A stretch of DNA of 64,000 bases from Blautia wexlerae (lineage in GTDB: Bacteria > Bacillota > Clostridia > Lachnospirales > Lachnospiraceae), in NCBI RefSeq assembly GCF_013300825.1, contig NZ_JAAIMY010000002.1:140571-204570 (forward strand). Direction: 5' to 3'. Below are positions 9,424 through 18,633 of the stretch, piece by piece; the first letter of the stretch is position 1; each line of letters opens with the position of its first letter. The notes under the pieces are model-generated. The model had not been told where the DNA came from, searched no databases, and saw nothing but the letters and a program-made list of their open reading frames with translations. The position numbers and the translations under genes were made by a program.

Positions 9424-10181
9424 ATCAATTTTCAAGAACAGAGCTTCTTCTGGGAAAAGAGGCAATGAATAAACTGGAGAACTCCCGTGTGGCAGTATTT
9501 GGTATCGGAGGGGTTGGAGGATATGTATGCGAAGCGCTGGCTAGAAGCGGTGTGTATTCTTTTGACCTGATTGATGATGACAAAGTATGCCTGACTAATC
9601 TTAACAGACAGATCATTGCTACCAGAAAAACGGTAGGCCAGTATAAGGCTGAAGTGATGAGAGACAGAATCCTGGAAATTAATCCGAAGGCAGATGTAAG
9701 AATCCATAAGTGCTTTTATCTTCCGGAAAATGCGGCTGATTTTGATTTTAATGAGTATGATTATGTAGTGGATGCAGTGGATACTGTGACTGCGAAGATT
9801 GAGTTGATTATGCGTGCGAAGGAGTCTGGTACTCCGATCATCAGCAGCATGGGTGCCGGTAATAAACTGGATGCCAGTGCATTTCGTGTGGCGGATATTT
9901 ATAAGACAAAGGTGTGTCCACTCGCGAAGGTTATGCGCAGGGAGCTGAAGAAGCGTGGCGTAAAGAAGCTGAAAGTTGTGTATTCTGAGGAACAGCCGAT
10001 TAGACCAATCGAGGATATGGCGATTAGTTGCAGATCACATTGTATCTGTCCTCCTGGAGCGAAACATAAGTGTACGGAGCGCAGGGATATTCCTGGCAGT
10101 GTGGCGTTTGTACCGTCTGTAGTCGGACTTATTATTGCCGGGGAAGTGATTAAGGATCTGACTGCGGAGTGCAGGAGATAA
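9417..10181 (+). CDS. tcdA: tRNA threonylcarbamoyladenosine dehydratase (ThiF/E1-like)
   Basis: A 254-residue E1-like enzyme that uses ATP to cyclise t6A to ct6A at position 37 of ANN-decoding tRNAs. The adenylation signature 'GIGGVGGYVCEALARSG' (about residues 27-43) is followed by 'LIDDDKVCLTNLNRQ', the hallmark of this subfamily, and 'DAVDTVTAKIELI'. The C-terminal part carries the cysteine-rich 'CRSHCICPPGAKHKC' stretch and 'SVAFVPSVVGLIIAGEVI', typical of TcdA (CsdL). Length is normal. A related tRNA-modifying enzyme, TrmO, which acts on the same t6A base, is encoded at 17.9 kb. Confidence 0.93.
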   Translation: MLNQFSRTELLLGKEAMNKLENSRVAVFGIGGVGGYVCEALARSGVYSFDLIDDDKVCLTNLNRQIIATRKTVGQYKAEVMRDRILEINPKADVRIHKCFYLPENAADFDFNEYDYVVDAVDTVTAKIELIMRAKESGTPIISSMGAGNKLDASAFRVADIYKTKVCPLAKVMRRELKKRGVKKLKVVYSEEQPIRPIEDMAISCRSHCICPPGAKHKCTERRDIPGSVAFVPSVVGLIIAGEVIKDLTAECRR

Positions 10182-10515
10182 AAAATGTTTATGTGGATGT
10201 GTATTGTATCAGAGATGGTATGGTGCACATCTTTTTTGTTCAGGGGCAGGGGACGCGCAGAAAAATAATTCATTTTGTGTGCACACACAAAATTTTTGCG
10301 GGGTGTTGAGGTGGGGAGAGGGATGGAGATGGAATAGAAGTGAAAGTTGGCTGCTATTCGGAGAAGTGTGGTGATGAGAAAGGGTCAACAGAGAGGGAAT
10401 GTGTTGACTATCATAGGGTTTCAAAGTATAATGATGGCTGGTGAATTGGGCGGAAATATAGGGTGATTCATCAGATGTAGGCGATTGATTTTTAAGAGAT
10501 AAAGGCAGGTTATAT
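10182..10515. other. Intergenic stretch with a perfect 22-bp inverted repeat
   Basis: No supportable gene in these 334 bases. At 10272-10293 there is a perfect inverted repeat with 10-base arms around a 2-base centre, followed by a T run. It could be a terminator for tcdA or a dimeric-regulator operator; the very short centre favours an operator or a slightly melted hairpin. The rest is G-rich and featureless. Confidence 0.5.
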
Positions 10516-11700
10516 ATGAATACAATTAGTGTGGAAGAGTTGGAGAAGATTGATGCTTCTGAGATTACGATCGTGGATGTGCGGCCGGCGGATCAGTATA
10601 GTAGGGGGTCTTTTCCTGGGGCGGTGAATATTCCGCTGGATGAGTTTGATGAGAAGATGGAGGCTGTTGACAAAGATAAAACAGTATATGTTCTCTGCCA
10701 TACGGGGGACAGAAGCCGGGATTGTGTGGAGAAGCTGAGTGATGCAGGGTATGAGGCTGTGAATATTGAAGGTGGATATCGTGCCTATCTGAGACTTTCT
10801 CTGAGCCGTTTTATGGAGAATGATGCTGAGGAGCAGAAGGAACTGAAGACGAAAGAGATTGAGCACAGTATTATCAAGACTTTCAGAAAGACGGTCTGGA
10901 GACCGTTTACCAAGGCTTTGAATGAGTATCAGCTGATTCAGGAGGGGGATAAGATTGCTGTCTGTATTTCAGGTGGTAAGGACTCTATGCTGATGGCGAA
11001 GCTGCTTCAGGAGCTGAAGCGTCATGGGAAGATTCATTTTGAACTGGTGTTTCTGGTAATGAATCCGGGCTATAATGCGGATAACTGGAAGATTATTCAG
11101 GATAATGCAGAGCTTCTGGGAATTCCTCTTACGGTTTTTGAGAGTGATATTTTTGATACAGTGGCAGAAATTGAGAATAATCCCTGTTACCTGTGTGCGA
11201 GAATGAGACGTGGTTATCTGTATTCTCATGCCAAGGAACTGGGATGTAATAAGATTGCGTTGGGACATCATTTTGATGATGTGATTGAGACGATCCTCAT
11301 GGGTATGCTGTACAGTGGTAAGGTGGAGACTATGATGCCGAAACTGCACAGTCAGAACTTTGAGGGAATGGAACTGATCCGTCCTATGTATCTGATTAAG
11401 GAATCTGCAATCAAGGCATGGAGAGATACCAATGGGTTGCATTTCATTCAGTGTGCATGCCGTTTTACTGAGAACTGTGTAAGCTGCGGTGGCGGACGTG
11501 GTTCCAAGCGTGATGAGATGAAAGAGTTGGTTGCGCAGTTTAGAAATACAAGCAGTGTGATCGAGACGAATATCTTTAACAGTGTGCGGGATATTAATCT
11601 TCGTACTGTTATGGGATATCATAAAGATGGAGAATATTATAATTTCCTGGATGACTATGATCAGCGTGGAAATAAGGGCGTTGATAAGGAAAAAGAATGA
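10516..11700 (+). CDS. Rhodanese domain fused to TtcA-like PP-loop sulfurtransferase
   Basis: A 394-residue two-domain protein. Residues about 1-100 form a rhodanese domain with the active-site loop 'CHTGDRS' (C61), which carries persulfide sulfur. Residues about 115-380 form a TtcA-type ATP pyrophosphatase: the PP-loop 'SGGKDS' is at 152-157, 'CYLC' at 224-227, and 'ALGHHFDDVIET' follows, with later cysteines in 'CACRFTENCVSC'. In TtcA the conserved cysteines hold an Fe-S cluster that supports thiolation of tRNA cytidine 32. The fusion puts a sulfur carrier next to a sulfur-inserting enzyme. It is encoded just before larB-larC, so a part in nickel-pincer cofactor synthesis is possible but unproven. 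Confidence 0.85.
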   Translation: MNTISVEELEKIDASEITIVDVRPADQYSRGSFPGAVNIPLDEFDEKMEAVDKDKTVYVLCHTGDRSRDCVEKLSDAGYEAVNIEGGYRAYLRLSLSRFMENDAEEQKELKTKEIEHSIIKTFRKTVWRPFTKALNEYQLIQEGDKIAVCISGGKDSMLMAKLLQELKRHGKIHFELVFLVMNPGYNADNWKIIQDNAELLGIPLTVFESDIFDTVAEIENNPCYLCARMRRGYLYSHAKELGCNKIALGHHFDDVIETILMGMLYSGKVETMMPKLHSQNFEGMELIRPMYLIKESAIKAWRDTNGLHFIQCACRFTENCVSCGGGRGSKRDEMKELVAQFRNTSSVIETNIFNSVRDINLRTVMGYHKDGEYYNFLDDYDQRGNKGVDKEKE

Positions 11701-11808
11701 TAACAGCAAAATCTTCATTTGTGGAAGAGAAATACACTGCTCAGTATTATAGTGGGAACGGTTGTCTGTATGCTTCTGGTGCAGGTGGTGTTCTAAAAGG
11801 AGGGATTC

Positions 11809-12570
11809 ATGACCTTACAGGAGATTCTTGAAAGTGTAAAAAGTGGTTCTGTATCTGTAGAAGAGGCAGAGAGAATCCTTAAGAAAGAAAGTTATGAAGA
11901 AATGGGATATGCGAAGCTGGATACAAGCCGCAAGGCAAGAACCGGTTTCGCAGAAGTAATCTACTGCAGTAATAAGGCAGATGAACATCTTCTGAATATT
12001 TTTGAAAGATTATACAGAGAAGACGGCGAGGTATTTGGAACCAGAGCTTCCCAACATCAGTATGAACTGGTGAAAGAGAAGTTTCCGGAAACAGAATATG
12101 ATCCGATCTCACGCATCTTAAAGGTTGAAAAGAAAGATAAGAAGCGTATTGGTAAGATCGCCGTGTGTTCAGCAGGAACTGCAGATATTCCGGTTGCTGA
12201 GGAAGCTGCACAGACAGCGGAATATTTTGGCACAAATGTTGAACGGATTTATGATGTGGGAGTCAGCGGAATGCATCGTTTATTCTCCAGACTGGAGACG
12301 ATCCAGAGTGCGAACTGTGTAATTGCAGTTGCGGGAATGGAGGGAGCTCTTGCCAGTGTGATGGGCGGTCTGGTGAGCAGACCGGTGATCGCAGTACCGA
12401 CTTCTGTGGGTTATGGTGCAAGTATGCATGGTCTTTCGGCACTTCTTACTATGATCAATTCCTGTGCGAATGGGATTGCTGTGGTGAATATTGATAACGG
12501 CTACGGTGCCGGCTATCTGGCAACACAGATCAACCGTCTGGCAGCAGGTACAGATGAGAAAGGAAATTGA
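11809..12570 (+). CDS. larB: Nickel-pincer cofactor biosynthesis protein LarB (carboxylase/hydrolase)
   Basis: A 253-residue protein related to AIR carboxylase (PurE). In lactate racemase activation, LarB carboxylates nicotinic acid adenine dinucleotide and releases the dicarboxylated mononucleotide, the first step to the nickel-pincer nucleotide. The PurE-like core is visible in the C-terminal half: 'AVCSAGTADIPVAEEA', 'VAGMEGALASVMGGL' and 'VAVPTSVGYGAS'-type motifs. A strong AAAGGAGGG site sets the start. Its stop overlaps the larC region, so the two are translationally coupled. No larA or larE is seen in the window. Confidence 0.92.
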   Translation: MTLQEILESVKSGSVSVEEAERILKKESYEEMGYAKLDTSRKARTGFAEVIYCSNKADEHLLNIFERLYREDGEVFGTRASQHQYELVKEKFPETEYDPISRILKVEKKDKKRIGKIAVCSAGTADIPVAEEAAQTAEYFGTNVERIYDVGVSGMHRLFSRLETIQSANCVIAVAGMEGALASVMGGLVSRPVIAVPTSVGYGASMHGLSALLTMINSCANGIAVVNIDNGYGAGYLATQINRLAAGTDEKGN

Positions 12571-12572
12571 TT

Positions 12573-13925
12573 ATGGGAAAAACATTATATCTGGAATGTT
12601 ATTCAGGGATAAGTGGTGATATGACGGTTGCGGCTCTTCTTGATCTGGGGGGTGACAGAACTGTGTTGGACAAGGTGCTGAGAAGCCTTCCGATATCAGG
12701 ATTTGAGACAAAGATCAGCAGAGTTGTGAAGTCCGGAATAGATGCATGTGATTTTGATGTTGTGCTGGATAAAGAGCATGAAAATCATGACCATGATATG
12801 GAATATCTGCATGGACATCATCATGAAGGTCATGAGCGCAATCACGCCCATGGCACAGGAACAGCGCAAGACCATCACCATCACGAACACCGTGGAATAA
12901 AAGAAATTACCTATATTATAGAGCATAGCGCAATGACTGAGAATGCAAAGAAGATTGCATTGCGTATATTTGAAATTCTTGCAGAGGCAGAGAGTAAAGC
13001 ACACAATGTGCCTGTGGATGAGGTGCATTTTCATGAGGTGGGAGCAGTGGACTCTATTGTGGATATTGTGTCTGTGGCAGTCTGCCTGGATGATCTGGAT
13101 GTTACAGAGGTGATCGTTCCTGTTCTCTGCGAGGGCCGTGGAACTGTCCGTTGTCAGCATGGCATCCTGCCAATCCCGGTTCCGGCAGTTGCAAATATAG
13201 TAAGTGCCAATCATTTACATCTGAAAATGACAGAGGTAGAAGGTGAACTTGTAACGCCTACAGGTGCGGCGATAGTGGCAGCAGTGAAAACAAAAGATAA
13301 ACTTCCGGAAACATTTGAAATCCAGAAGATTGGAATCGGTGCAGGTAAACGCCAGTATGAGTGTTCGGGAATTTTAAGGGCAATGATTATCTCACAGAGC
13401 GCAGAAATAGATGAAGAAAAGGCTCAGACAGAAGAATTCAAAAACCCGGAAATCAGAAATAATCCGAAAGCTGAAAATCAGGAAATCAAAGATACGATTA
13501 TCAAGATGGAGACAAATATTGATGACTGCAGTGGAGAAGTTCTGGGATTTGTGATGGAACGTCTGATGAAAGCCGGTGCCAGAGATGTGCATTATGTGCC
13601 TGTTTTTATGAAAAAGAACAGACCTGCATGGGTTCTGAATGTGATCTGTAAGGAAGAAGATATAGAAACGCTTCAGAATATTATTTTTGAAGAGACTACT
13701 ACGATTGGAATTCGTTATAGCAGAATGGAACGTACGATTCTTCCCAGAGAAACGAGAACCCTTCCGACTCCCTGGGGAGAAGTTCTGGCAAAGGTATGCA
13801 TTTTGAATGGAAAAGAGCAGCTTTATCCGGAATATGAGAGCGTTGCACAGTTGAGCAGAGAAAAAGAGATCCCGTTTACAGAAATTTACCGTTATATTGT
13901 TTTGGCAAATAAAGATAAAGAATAA
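12573..13925 (+). CDS. larC: Nickel insertion protein LarC, single uninterrupted frame with histidine-rich loop
   Basis: About 450 residues of the LarC family, the CTP-dependent cyclometallase that inserts nickel into the pincer cofactor. The start 'MGKTLYLECYSGISGDM' is typical. A histidine- and acid-rich loop spans about residues 68-108, a likely nickel store. 'VHFHEVGAVDSIVDIV' and the C-terminal 'ETNIDDCSGEVLGFVMERL' are family signatures. In Lactiplantibacillus the gene is split and joined by programmed frameshifting; here the frame is continuous. ATG 12573 is preferred over the in-frame TTG six bases upstream because the AAAGGA site is about nine bases away. Confidence 0.93.
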   Translation: MGKTLYLECYSGISGDMTVAALLDLGGDRTVLDKVLRSLPISGFETKISRVVKSGIDACDFDVVLDKEHENHDHDMEYLHGHHHEGHERNHAHGTGTAQDHHHHEHRGIKEITYIIEHSAMTENAKKIALRIFEILAEAESKAHNVPVDEVHFHEVGAVDSIVDIVSVAVCLDDLDVTEVIVPVLCEGRGTVRCQHGILPIPVPAVANIVSANHLHLKMTEVEGELVTPTGAAIVAAVKTKDKLPETFEIQKIGIGAGKRQYECSGILRAMIISQSAEIDEEKAQTEEFKNPEIRNNPKAENQEIKDTIIKMETNIDDCSGEVLGFVMERLMKAGARDVHYVPVFMKKNRPAWVLNVICKEEDIETLQNIIFEETTTIGIRYSRMERTILPRETRTLPTPWGEVLAKVCILNGKEQLYPEYESVAQLSREKEIPFTEIYRYIVLANKDKE

Positions 13926-13937
13926 CAATGTAAAAGA

Positions 13938-14002
13938 AAACAGTCACATACTTGAGTGAATATCTCAACATTCATCAGATGTATGTGACTGTTTCTTTTT
14001 AT
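13938..14002. terminator. Bidirectional terminator between convergent larC and GH31 gene
   Basis: A 14-bp perfect stem (13938-13951 with 13981-13994) encloses a 29-base loop that holds a smaller hairpin. T-rich tracts flank it on both strands, so it can end transcription from either side. Confidence 0.85.
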
Positions 14003-14092
14003 TATTTTTATGAGGTGACTTCTGGTTCAGTTCTATCTGCTGCCTGGTACTTTTTGCAATTCAGGCAGGGAAAGTTGTCTGATTCGGTTAAA

Positions 14093-16045
14093 TTACAGAG
14101 TACTTACACCGTCATCATCATAACGGTCATATTCAGCCCCCTCATATCCGATCATGCGGATAGTAGCCGGATCAATGTCTTTTACTGTCTGTGCAACATC
14201 AGCAACCGGGATTGCTTTTCCCTTGCGGATGAACAGTGGAACTTCATTCAGGGCAACTTCTACATAGTGATGTCCTTTTTCAAGGATTTCCTGAAAGATG
14301 GTTCCATCCGGCAGGAATTTTACGAACATCATTTCTTCCGGCAGATACACATAGCGGCCTTTTGCATTCTGTGTATAAACAGGTGCGATCATGATTTCGT
14401 TTCCGAGGAGAAGCTGATCTTCTACCTGAGTTGCGAATGCATCGTCTGTGTAGTCAAATGCCAGAGGACGGAACATCATGTCATCGTTTAATGCAGCTTT
14501 CATGTATTCACTGTACAGATATGGAACAAGGCGATATCTGACACCGATCACATGACGGAAGTCTTCGATATTTTCAAACTGGTAAGCTTCCTGTTCTCTG
14601 GTTCCCAGAGCGGAGTGGTTTCTCATAAGAGGTGTGAATACACCAAGTGCCAGCCAGCGCAGTACCAGATCACGTGTGGTATCTGCACCGAATCCGCCCA
14701 GATCTGCACCTGTGTAAAGGAAACCGCACATATTCAGGGATGGAAGCATCTTTAAGTTCAGAAGGATGTGTGACCACCAGGATTTATTGTCTCCCATCCA
14801 GATTCCGCCGTATCTGTGCATTCCCACATAGGAGGAACGGGAGAACATCAGGAAACGTTTGCCAGGTGCGATTTTTTCAAATGCTTCACCTGCTGCACGG
14901 GTCATGTTATAGCCAAACAGGTTATGTACCTTGTCGTGGCGGATCTTCTGACCGTTTACATTGTGATAGAAGCGTTTGTAATCTTCCGGATTATTTGCAA
15001 GTCCTTTTACCTTTGCGCCGAGAACGAATCCAGATGTTTCTTCATTGTCCATGAAGTTGTCTTTGATGTATTCTTTTAATTCAGCAACGCCTTCCGGTGT
15101 GCAGAACATTGCAGGCTCGTTCATGTCATTCCAGAAACCGTCAATTCCTTTGGAAATGAGACGTTCATATTTCTGTCCGAACCATGCTCTGGCATCTGCG
15201 TTCAGGACATCCGGGAAATGAGTCCAGCCCGGCCATACAGCGGAAACGAAATCACTGCCGTCTTCACGTTTGCAGAAGTAGTTCTTCTCAACGCCTTCTT
15301 CATAAACATCATAGCCAGCCTCTACCTTGACACCTGCATCGATGATCGGGACAAGGTGGATGCCTTTTTCTTTCATTTCATTGACATAGGCCTCAAAGTC
15401 AGGGAAGTTTTCCTGATTGACTGTGAAATCTTTGTAGTCTTCCATGTAATCGATATCCATGTATACCATATCGATTGGAATATTGTTTTCACGATATCCG
15501 TCAGCAGCTTTTCTGAAGTCATCAGCAGTTGTATATCCCCAGCGGCTCTGACCGAAACCAAATGCGAATTTAGGCGGGATATAGCTTCTTCCGATGATTT
15601 TACGGAACTGTTTTACGATATCGTAAGGGGTTTCACCCTCGATCACATACAGATAAAGATCTGCATCCTCACAGGTGATCTTTAACTGGGAAGAGAGTGT
15701 GTAACCGATATCAAACTTCAGTTTTCCGGGATAATCAACGAAGAGACCGAAAGTCTGCTTTCCGGAGATTACGAGGAAGTTGTGTGCTCCGTAGAGGGAG
15801 ATTTTATCTTCTGTATGGTTTGGCTGGTCGGAACAGTTGCTTTCATAAACGTATCCACGTTTGTTGATTCCGCGGTTTGATTCGCCCAGACCATAGACAA
15901 CATCGTTGTCATCCATGTCATAAGTAAAAGAGAAGCCGTTCTCTGTGGAGATAGTTCCGTATGCAGGAGTTCCCTCAGAAGTCGGGATGGAAGTTACGAT
16001 GGCATCGGTTTCAAATGGGGTTCCGTAAGTATATTTCTGAATCAT
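14093..16045 (-). CDS. Alpha-glucosidase/alpha-xylosidase-like glycoside hydrolase, family 31
   Basis: A 650-residue cytoplasmic enzyme that hydrolyses alpha-glycosidic bonds with retention. The GH31 nucleophile signature 'GFWNDMNEPAMF' puts the catalytic aspartate at D307. 'FGFGQSRWGYTTADD' near the start of the barrel and 'RNHSALGTREQE' further on are also typical. An N-terminal beta-sandwich precedes the barrel. There is no signal peptide. An AAGGAGG site lies nine bases before ATG. The gene stands alone on the minus strand, with a possible leader hairpin upstream of the start. Confidence 0.93.
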   Translation of the reverse strand: MIQKYTYGTPFETDAIVTSIPTSEGTPAYGTISTENGFSFTYDMDDNDVVYGLGESNRGINKRGYVYESNCSDQPNHTEDKISLYGAHNFLVISGKQTFGLFVDYPGKLKFDIGYTLSSQLKITCEDADLYLYVIEGETPYDIVKQFRKIIGRSYIPPKFAFGFGQSRWGYTTADDFRKAADGYRENNIPIDMVYMDIDYMEDYKDFTVNQENFPDFEAYVNEMKEKGIHLVPIIDAGVKVEAGYDVYEEGVEKNYFCKREDGSDFVSAVWPGWTHFPDVLNADARAWFGQKYERLISKGIDGFWNDMNEPAMFCTPEGVAELKEYIKDNFMDNEETSGFVLGAKVKGLANNPEDYKRFYHNVNGQKIRHDKVHNLFGYNMTRAAGEAFEKIAPGKRFLMFSRSSYVGMHRYGGIWMGDNKSWWSHILLNLKMLPSLNMCGFLYTGADLGGFGADTTRDLVLRWLALGVFTPLMRNHSALGTREQEAYQFENIEDFRHVIGVRYRLVPYLYSEYMKAALNDDMMFRPLAFDYTDDAFATQVEDQLLLGNEIMIAPVYTQNAKGRYVYLPEEMMFVKFLPDGTIFQEILEKGHHYVEVALNEVPLFIRKGKAIPVADVAQTVKDIDPATIRMIGYEGAEYDRYDDDGVSTL

Positions 16046-16075
16046 TTTGTCATATCCTCCTTAGGTTGAAAATGG

Positions 16076-16101
16076 TCAAGCGGAAAAATCATCCGCTTTG
16101 C
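16076..16101 (-). repeat. Leader hairpin copy 1 (upstream of GH31 gene)
   Basis: On the minus strand this reads as an AGCGGA / TCCGCT hairpin followed by TTGA, about 30 bases before the GH31 start codon. About 22 of 24 positions match the segment at 24532-24555, which lies at a similar distance before another gene. Confidence 0.5.
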
Positions 16102-16250
16102 TACGTGGCGCTACACCGAATAACTGAAACGCTTAAGTACTGTTAGAAAATACATAGGTGTTTTCCTTGATTTCATATTTACAATAATAGAGGTTTGAGT
16201 GGGGAAATGCTACTGAAATTATGACAAATTTATACGTTATTTTGACTTTT

Positions 16251-16325
16251 TAACCGAATCAAGTAAGTCCCCTGCTTCAATTACGAAAAGCAATGAGCAG
16301 TGGAGTGGATAATTTTAGCTGCTTG
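16251..16325 (+). repeat. Degenerate 75-base repeat, copy upstream of alsT
   Basis: Begins TAACCGAATCAAGT, has a middle TTCAATTA block, and ends with a GGAT-ATTTTA-GCTGCTTG block. The same three blocks occur in the same order and overall length at 24484-24559. Confidence 0.5.
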
Positions 16326-16435
16326 CTCTGGCAACTTATTGTGCTTTAATGCTTTATCTTAATAGAATTTTTCTGTACATACGGTGAAAAAAGTGCTAAA
16401 CTGTTATTATTACACGAAAGAAAGGTTTATTTAAC

Positions 16436-17824
16436 ATGCTTCAGACAATTGAATCCATCAATAACGTCGTAAATAATTTTATCTGGGGTGTCCCGGCTAT
16501 GATCTGTATTATCGGCGTAGGGCTTTACCTGAGCCTGCGGACCGGTTTTGTCCAGATCCGCAAATTCCCGTATGCGCTTAAAACCACACTGGGAAGAATT
16601 TTTAAGAAAAAAGAAGCTTCTGACGGTTCCATGACACCTTTCCAGGCAGTCTGTACTGCACTGGCAGGTACAGTAGGTACGGGAAATATCGCCGGTGTTG
16701 CCGGAGCTATCGCCATCGGTGGTCCGGGCGCTGTATTCTGGATGTGGGTTTCCGCGCTCCTTGGAATGTGCACGAAATTTACAGAGGTTACCCTTGCAGT
16801 ACATTTCCGTGAGAGAAACAGACATGGAGATTATGTAGGCGGACCTATGTATTATATTAAGAATGGTCTGGGAAAAAATTGGAGATTTCTTGCAGTTCTT
16901 TATTCTGCATTCGGTGTACTGACTGTATTTGGAACAGGTAATGCTACTCAGGTAAATACCATTACAACAGCAATTGACACAGCTCTTATTAACTTTAATG
17001 TGATCTCAGAGTCTTCCACAGGCAGACTGAATCTGATCCTTGGAATTGTGATCACGCTGCTGGTTGGTATGGTACTGCTGGGTGGTATCAAGCGAATTGG
17101 AAGTGTTTCCGAGAAGCTGGTGCCCTTTATGGCATTGTTTTATATTGTACTTGCATTGGGCGTTGTGATCTTAAATATCGGAAGAGTTCCGGCAGTTTTC
17201 CATGATATTGTTTATGGAGCCTTTAATCCGTCAGCAGTGACAGGCGGTGTGATCGGAAGCTTTTTCCTCAGTATGAAAAAGGGTGTTTCCAGAGGTATTT
17301 TCTCCAATGAAGCCGGACTTGGTACAGGGTCTATCGCTCATGCCTGTGCAGATACAAGCAAGCCTGTAAAACAGGGTATGTTTGGTATCTTTGAGGTATT
17401 TGCAGATACGATCGTGATCTGTACTCTGACAGCACTTGTGATCCTTGTAAGCGGCGTGCCGGTAAATTACGGTGCAGCGGCAGGTGCAGAACTTACAATT
17501 TCCGGATTTACTGCTACATACGGAGGCTGGGTTTCCATCTTTACGGCAGTTGCCATGTGCTGCTTTGCATTCTCAACGATTATCGGATGGGGACTTTACG
17601 GAGCACGCTGCATTGAATTCTTATTCTCTGCAAAAGTTATCCGCCCATTTATGATCGCATATTCATTAGTAGCAATCCTTGGCGCAACTGTAGATCTGGG
17701 GCTTCTCTGGAGCATTGCTGAGACATTCAACGGTCTCATGTCAATCCCCAACTTAATTGGTGTATTTCTGCTTTCAGGAACTGCCATTACACTTACGAAA
17801 GAATATTTTGCACAGAAGAAATAA
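16436..17824 (+). CDS. Sodium:alanine symporter, AGCS family
   Basis: A 462-residue membrane protein with about eleven spans that imports alanine or glycine with sodium. The AGCS signature region is clear: 'TALAGTVGTGNIAGVAGAIAIGGPGAVFWMW' pattern around residues 78-108 and 'GGPMYYIKNG' after it. 'GIFSNEAGLGTGSIAHA' near residues 286-302 is the second family hallmark. It is a single-gene unit with its own terminator. Confidence 0.95.
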   Translation: MLQTIESINNVVNNFIWGVPAMICIIGVGLYLSLRTGFVQIRKFPYALKTTLGRIFKKKEASDGSMTPFQAVCTALAGTVGTGNIAGVAGAIAIGGPGAVFWMWVSALLGMCTKFTEVTLAVHFRERNRHGDYVGGPMYYIKNGLGKNWRFLAVLYSAFGVLTVFGTGNATQVNTITTAIDTALINFNVISESSTGRLNLILGIVITLLVGMVLLGGIKRIGSVSEKLVPFMALFYIVLALGVVILNIGRVPAVFHDIVYGAFNPSAVTGGVIGSFFLSMKKGVSRGIFSNEAGLGTGSIAHACADTSKPVKQGMFGIFEVFADTIVICTLTALVILVSGVPVNYGAAAGAELTISGFTATYGGWVSIFTAVAMCCFAFSTIIGWGLYGARCIEFLFSAKVIRPFMIAYSLVAILGATVDLGLLWSIAETFNGLMSIPNLIGVFLLSGTAITLTKEYFAQKK

Positions 17825-17825
17825 C

Positions 17826-17868
17826 AATAATAGCCCGGAGAGTTATTTTTCCGGGCTATTATTTTATG
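17826..17868 (+). terminator. Hairpin terminator after alsT
   Basis: A 14-bp perfect stem (17826-17839 with 17850-17863) with a 10-base loop, ending in an AT-rich tail. Confidence 0.85.
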
Positions 17869-17893
17869 AGAAAGGTAAAAGGAGAATAGAGCC

Positions 17894-18604
17894 ATGGTTC
17901 CAATCGCACATATAGAAAATGATTTTCCGACCAAATTCGGTATCCCCAGGCAGAGTGGACGTGTAGGGGCGCTTAAAGCGAGAATCGTATTCGAACCGGA
18001 ATATCGCAATGTGGATGCCTGTCGTGGTCTGGAAGAGTTTAGTCATATCTGGCTGATCTGGGAGTTTTCGGAGGCAAAGAGGACAAAGTGGTCACCGACT
18101 GTCCGCCCGCCCAGACTTGGGGGAAATGTGAGAAAAGGAGTTTTTGCCACAAGATCTCCCTTCCGTCCCAATTCCATAGGATTATCCTGTGTGAAGCTTG
18201 AGAAAGTAGCTCTGGATGAGCCGGACAGCCCTGTACTTTATGTAGAAGGTGCAGATCTGATGAATGGAACACCGATTTTCGACATTAAACCATATATTCC
18301 TTATGCGGATTGCCATCCGGAAGCAACAGGAAGTTTTACCGAATATTCCAAAGATCATCATCTGAATGTAGAATTTCCCCAGGAGCTTCTGGAAAGAATA
18401 CCCGGGGAAAGCAGAGAGGCTCTGATCGCAGTGCTTGCAGATGATCCCCGTCCTGCTTATCAGAATGATCCGGAACGGTCTTACGGAATGCCTTTTGGAG
18501 AGAAGGATATTCATTTTCGGGTGGATGGAGATATCCTTCGTGTTTATAATGTGACAGAATTTGTAAAAAAACAGCAGGAATCTTCGGTAGATTGTGGAAA
18601 ATAA
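17894..18604 (+). CDS. trmO: tRNA (N6-threonylcarbamoyladenosine37-N6)-methyltransferase TrmO
   Basis: A 236-residue protein of the TsaA/YaeB family, which methylates t6A37 to m6t6A using SAM, best known on tRNA-Thr(GGU) in E. coli. The N-terminal 'IAHIENDFPTKFGIPRQSG' and the core 'ATRSPFRPNSIGLSCVKL' are diagnostic; 'DIKPYIPYAD' and the C-terminal helical domain complete the family pattern. A good AAAGGAG site precedes the ATG. The window also encodes tcdA, which acts on the same base, and a tRNA-Thr(GGT), its probable substrate. Confidence 0.92.
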   Translation: MVPIAHIENDFPTKFGIPRQSGRVGALKARIVFEPEYRNVDACRGLEEFSHIWLIWEFSEAKRTKWSPTVRPPRLGGNVRKGVFATRSPFRPNSIGLSCVKLEKVALDEPDSPVLYVEGADLMNGTPIFDIKPYIPYADCHPEATGSFTEYSKDHHLNVEFPQELLERIPGESREALIAVLADDPRPAYQNDPERSYGMPFGEKDIHFRVDGDILRVYNVTEFVKKQQESSVDCGK

Positions 18605-18633
18605 CCATTTTCGGATATTTCTGTAAGAAAGGC

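Larger units (their letters stand above)
16046..16435. other. Divergent regulatory region between the GH31 gene and alsT
   Basis: These 390 bases carry no gene. They must hold the promoters of both flanking genes, but neither is a strong match to consensus. A TTGTGC/TAGAAT pair near 16340-16370 is the best guess for the alsT side. The region also holds two related hairpin-bearing segments (16076-16101 and 16251-16325) that resemble one upstream of the 24.6-kb gene. Confidence 0.55.

Noticed and set aside
11697..11828. 43-codon frame bridging the sulfurtransferase gene and larB
   Set aside because: It overlaps the larB ribosome site and start, lacks its own site, and has no recognisable content.
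14647..15685. Several plus-strand frames inside the GH31 gene
   Set aside because: They lie antisense to a gene with an intact catalytic motif and show no family pattern.
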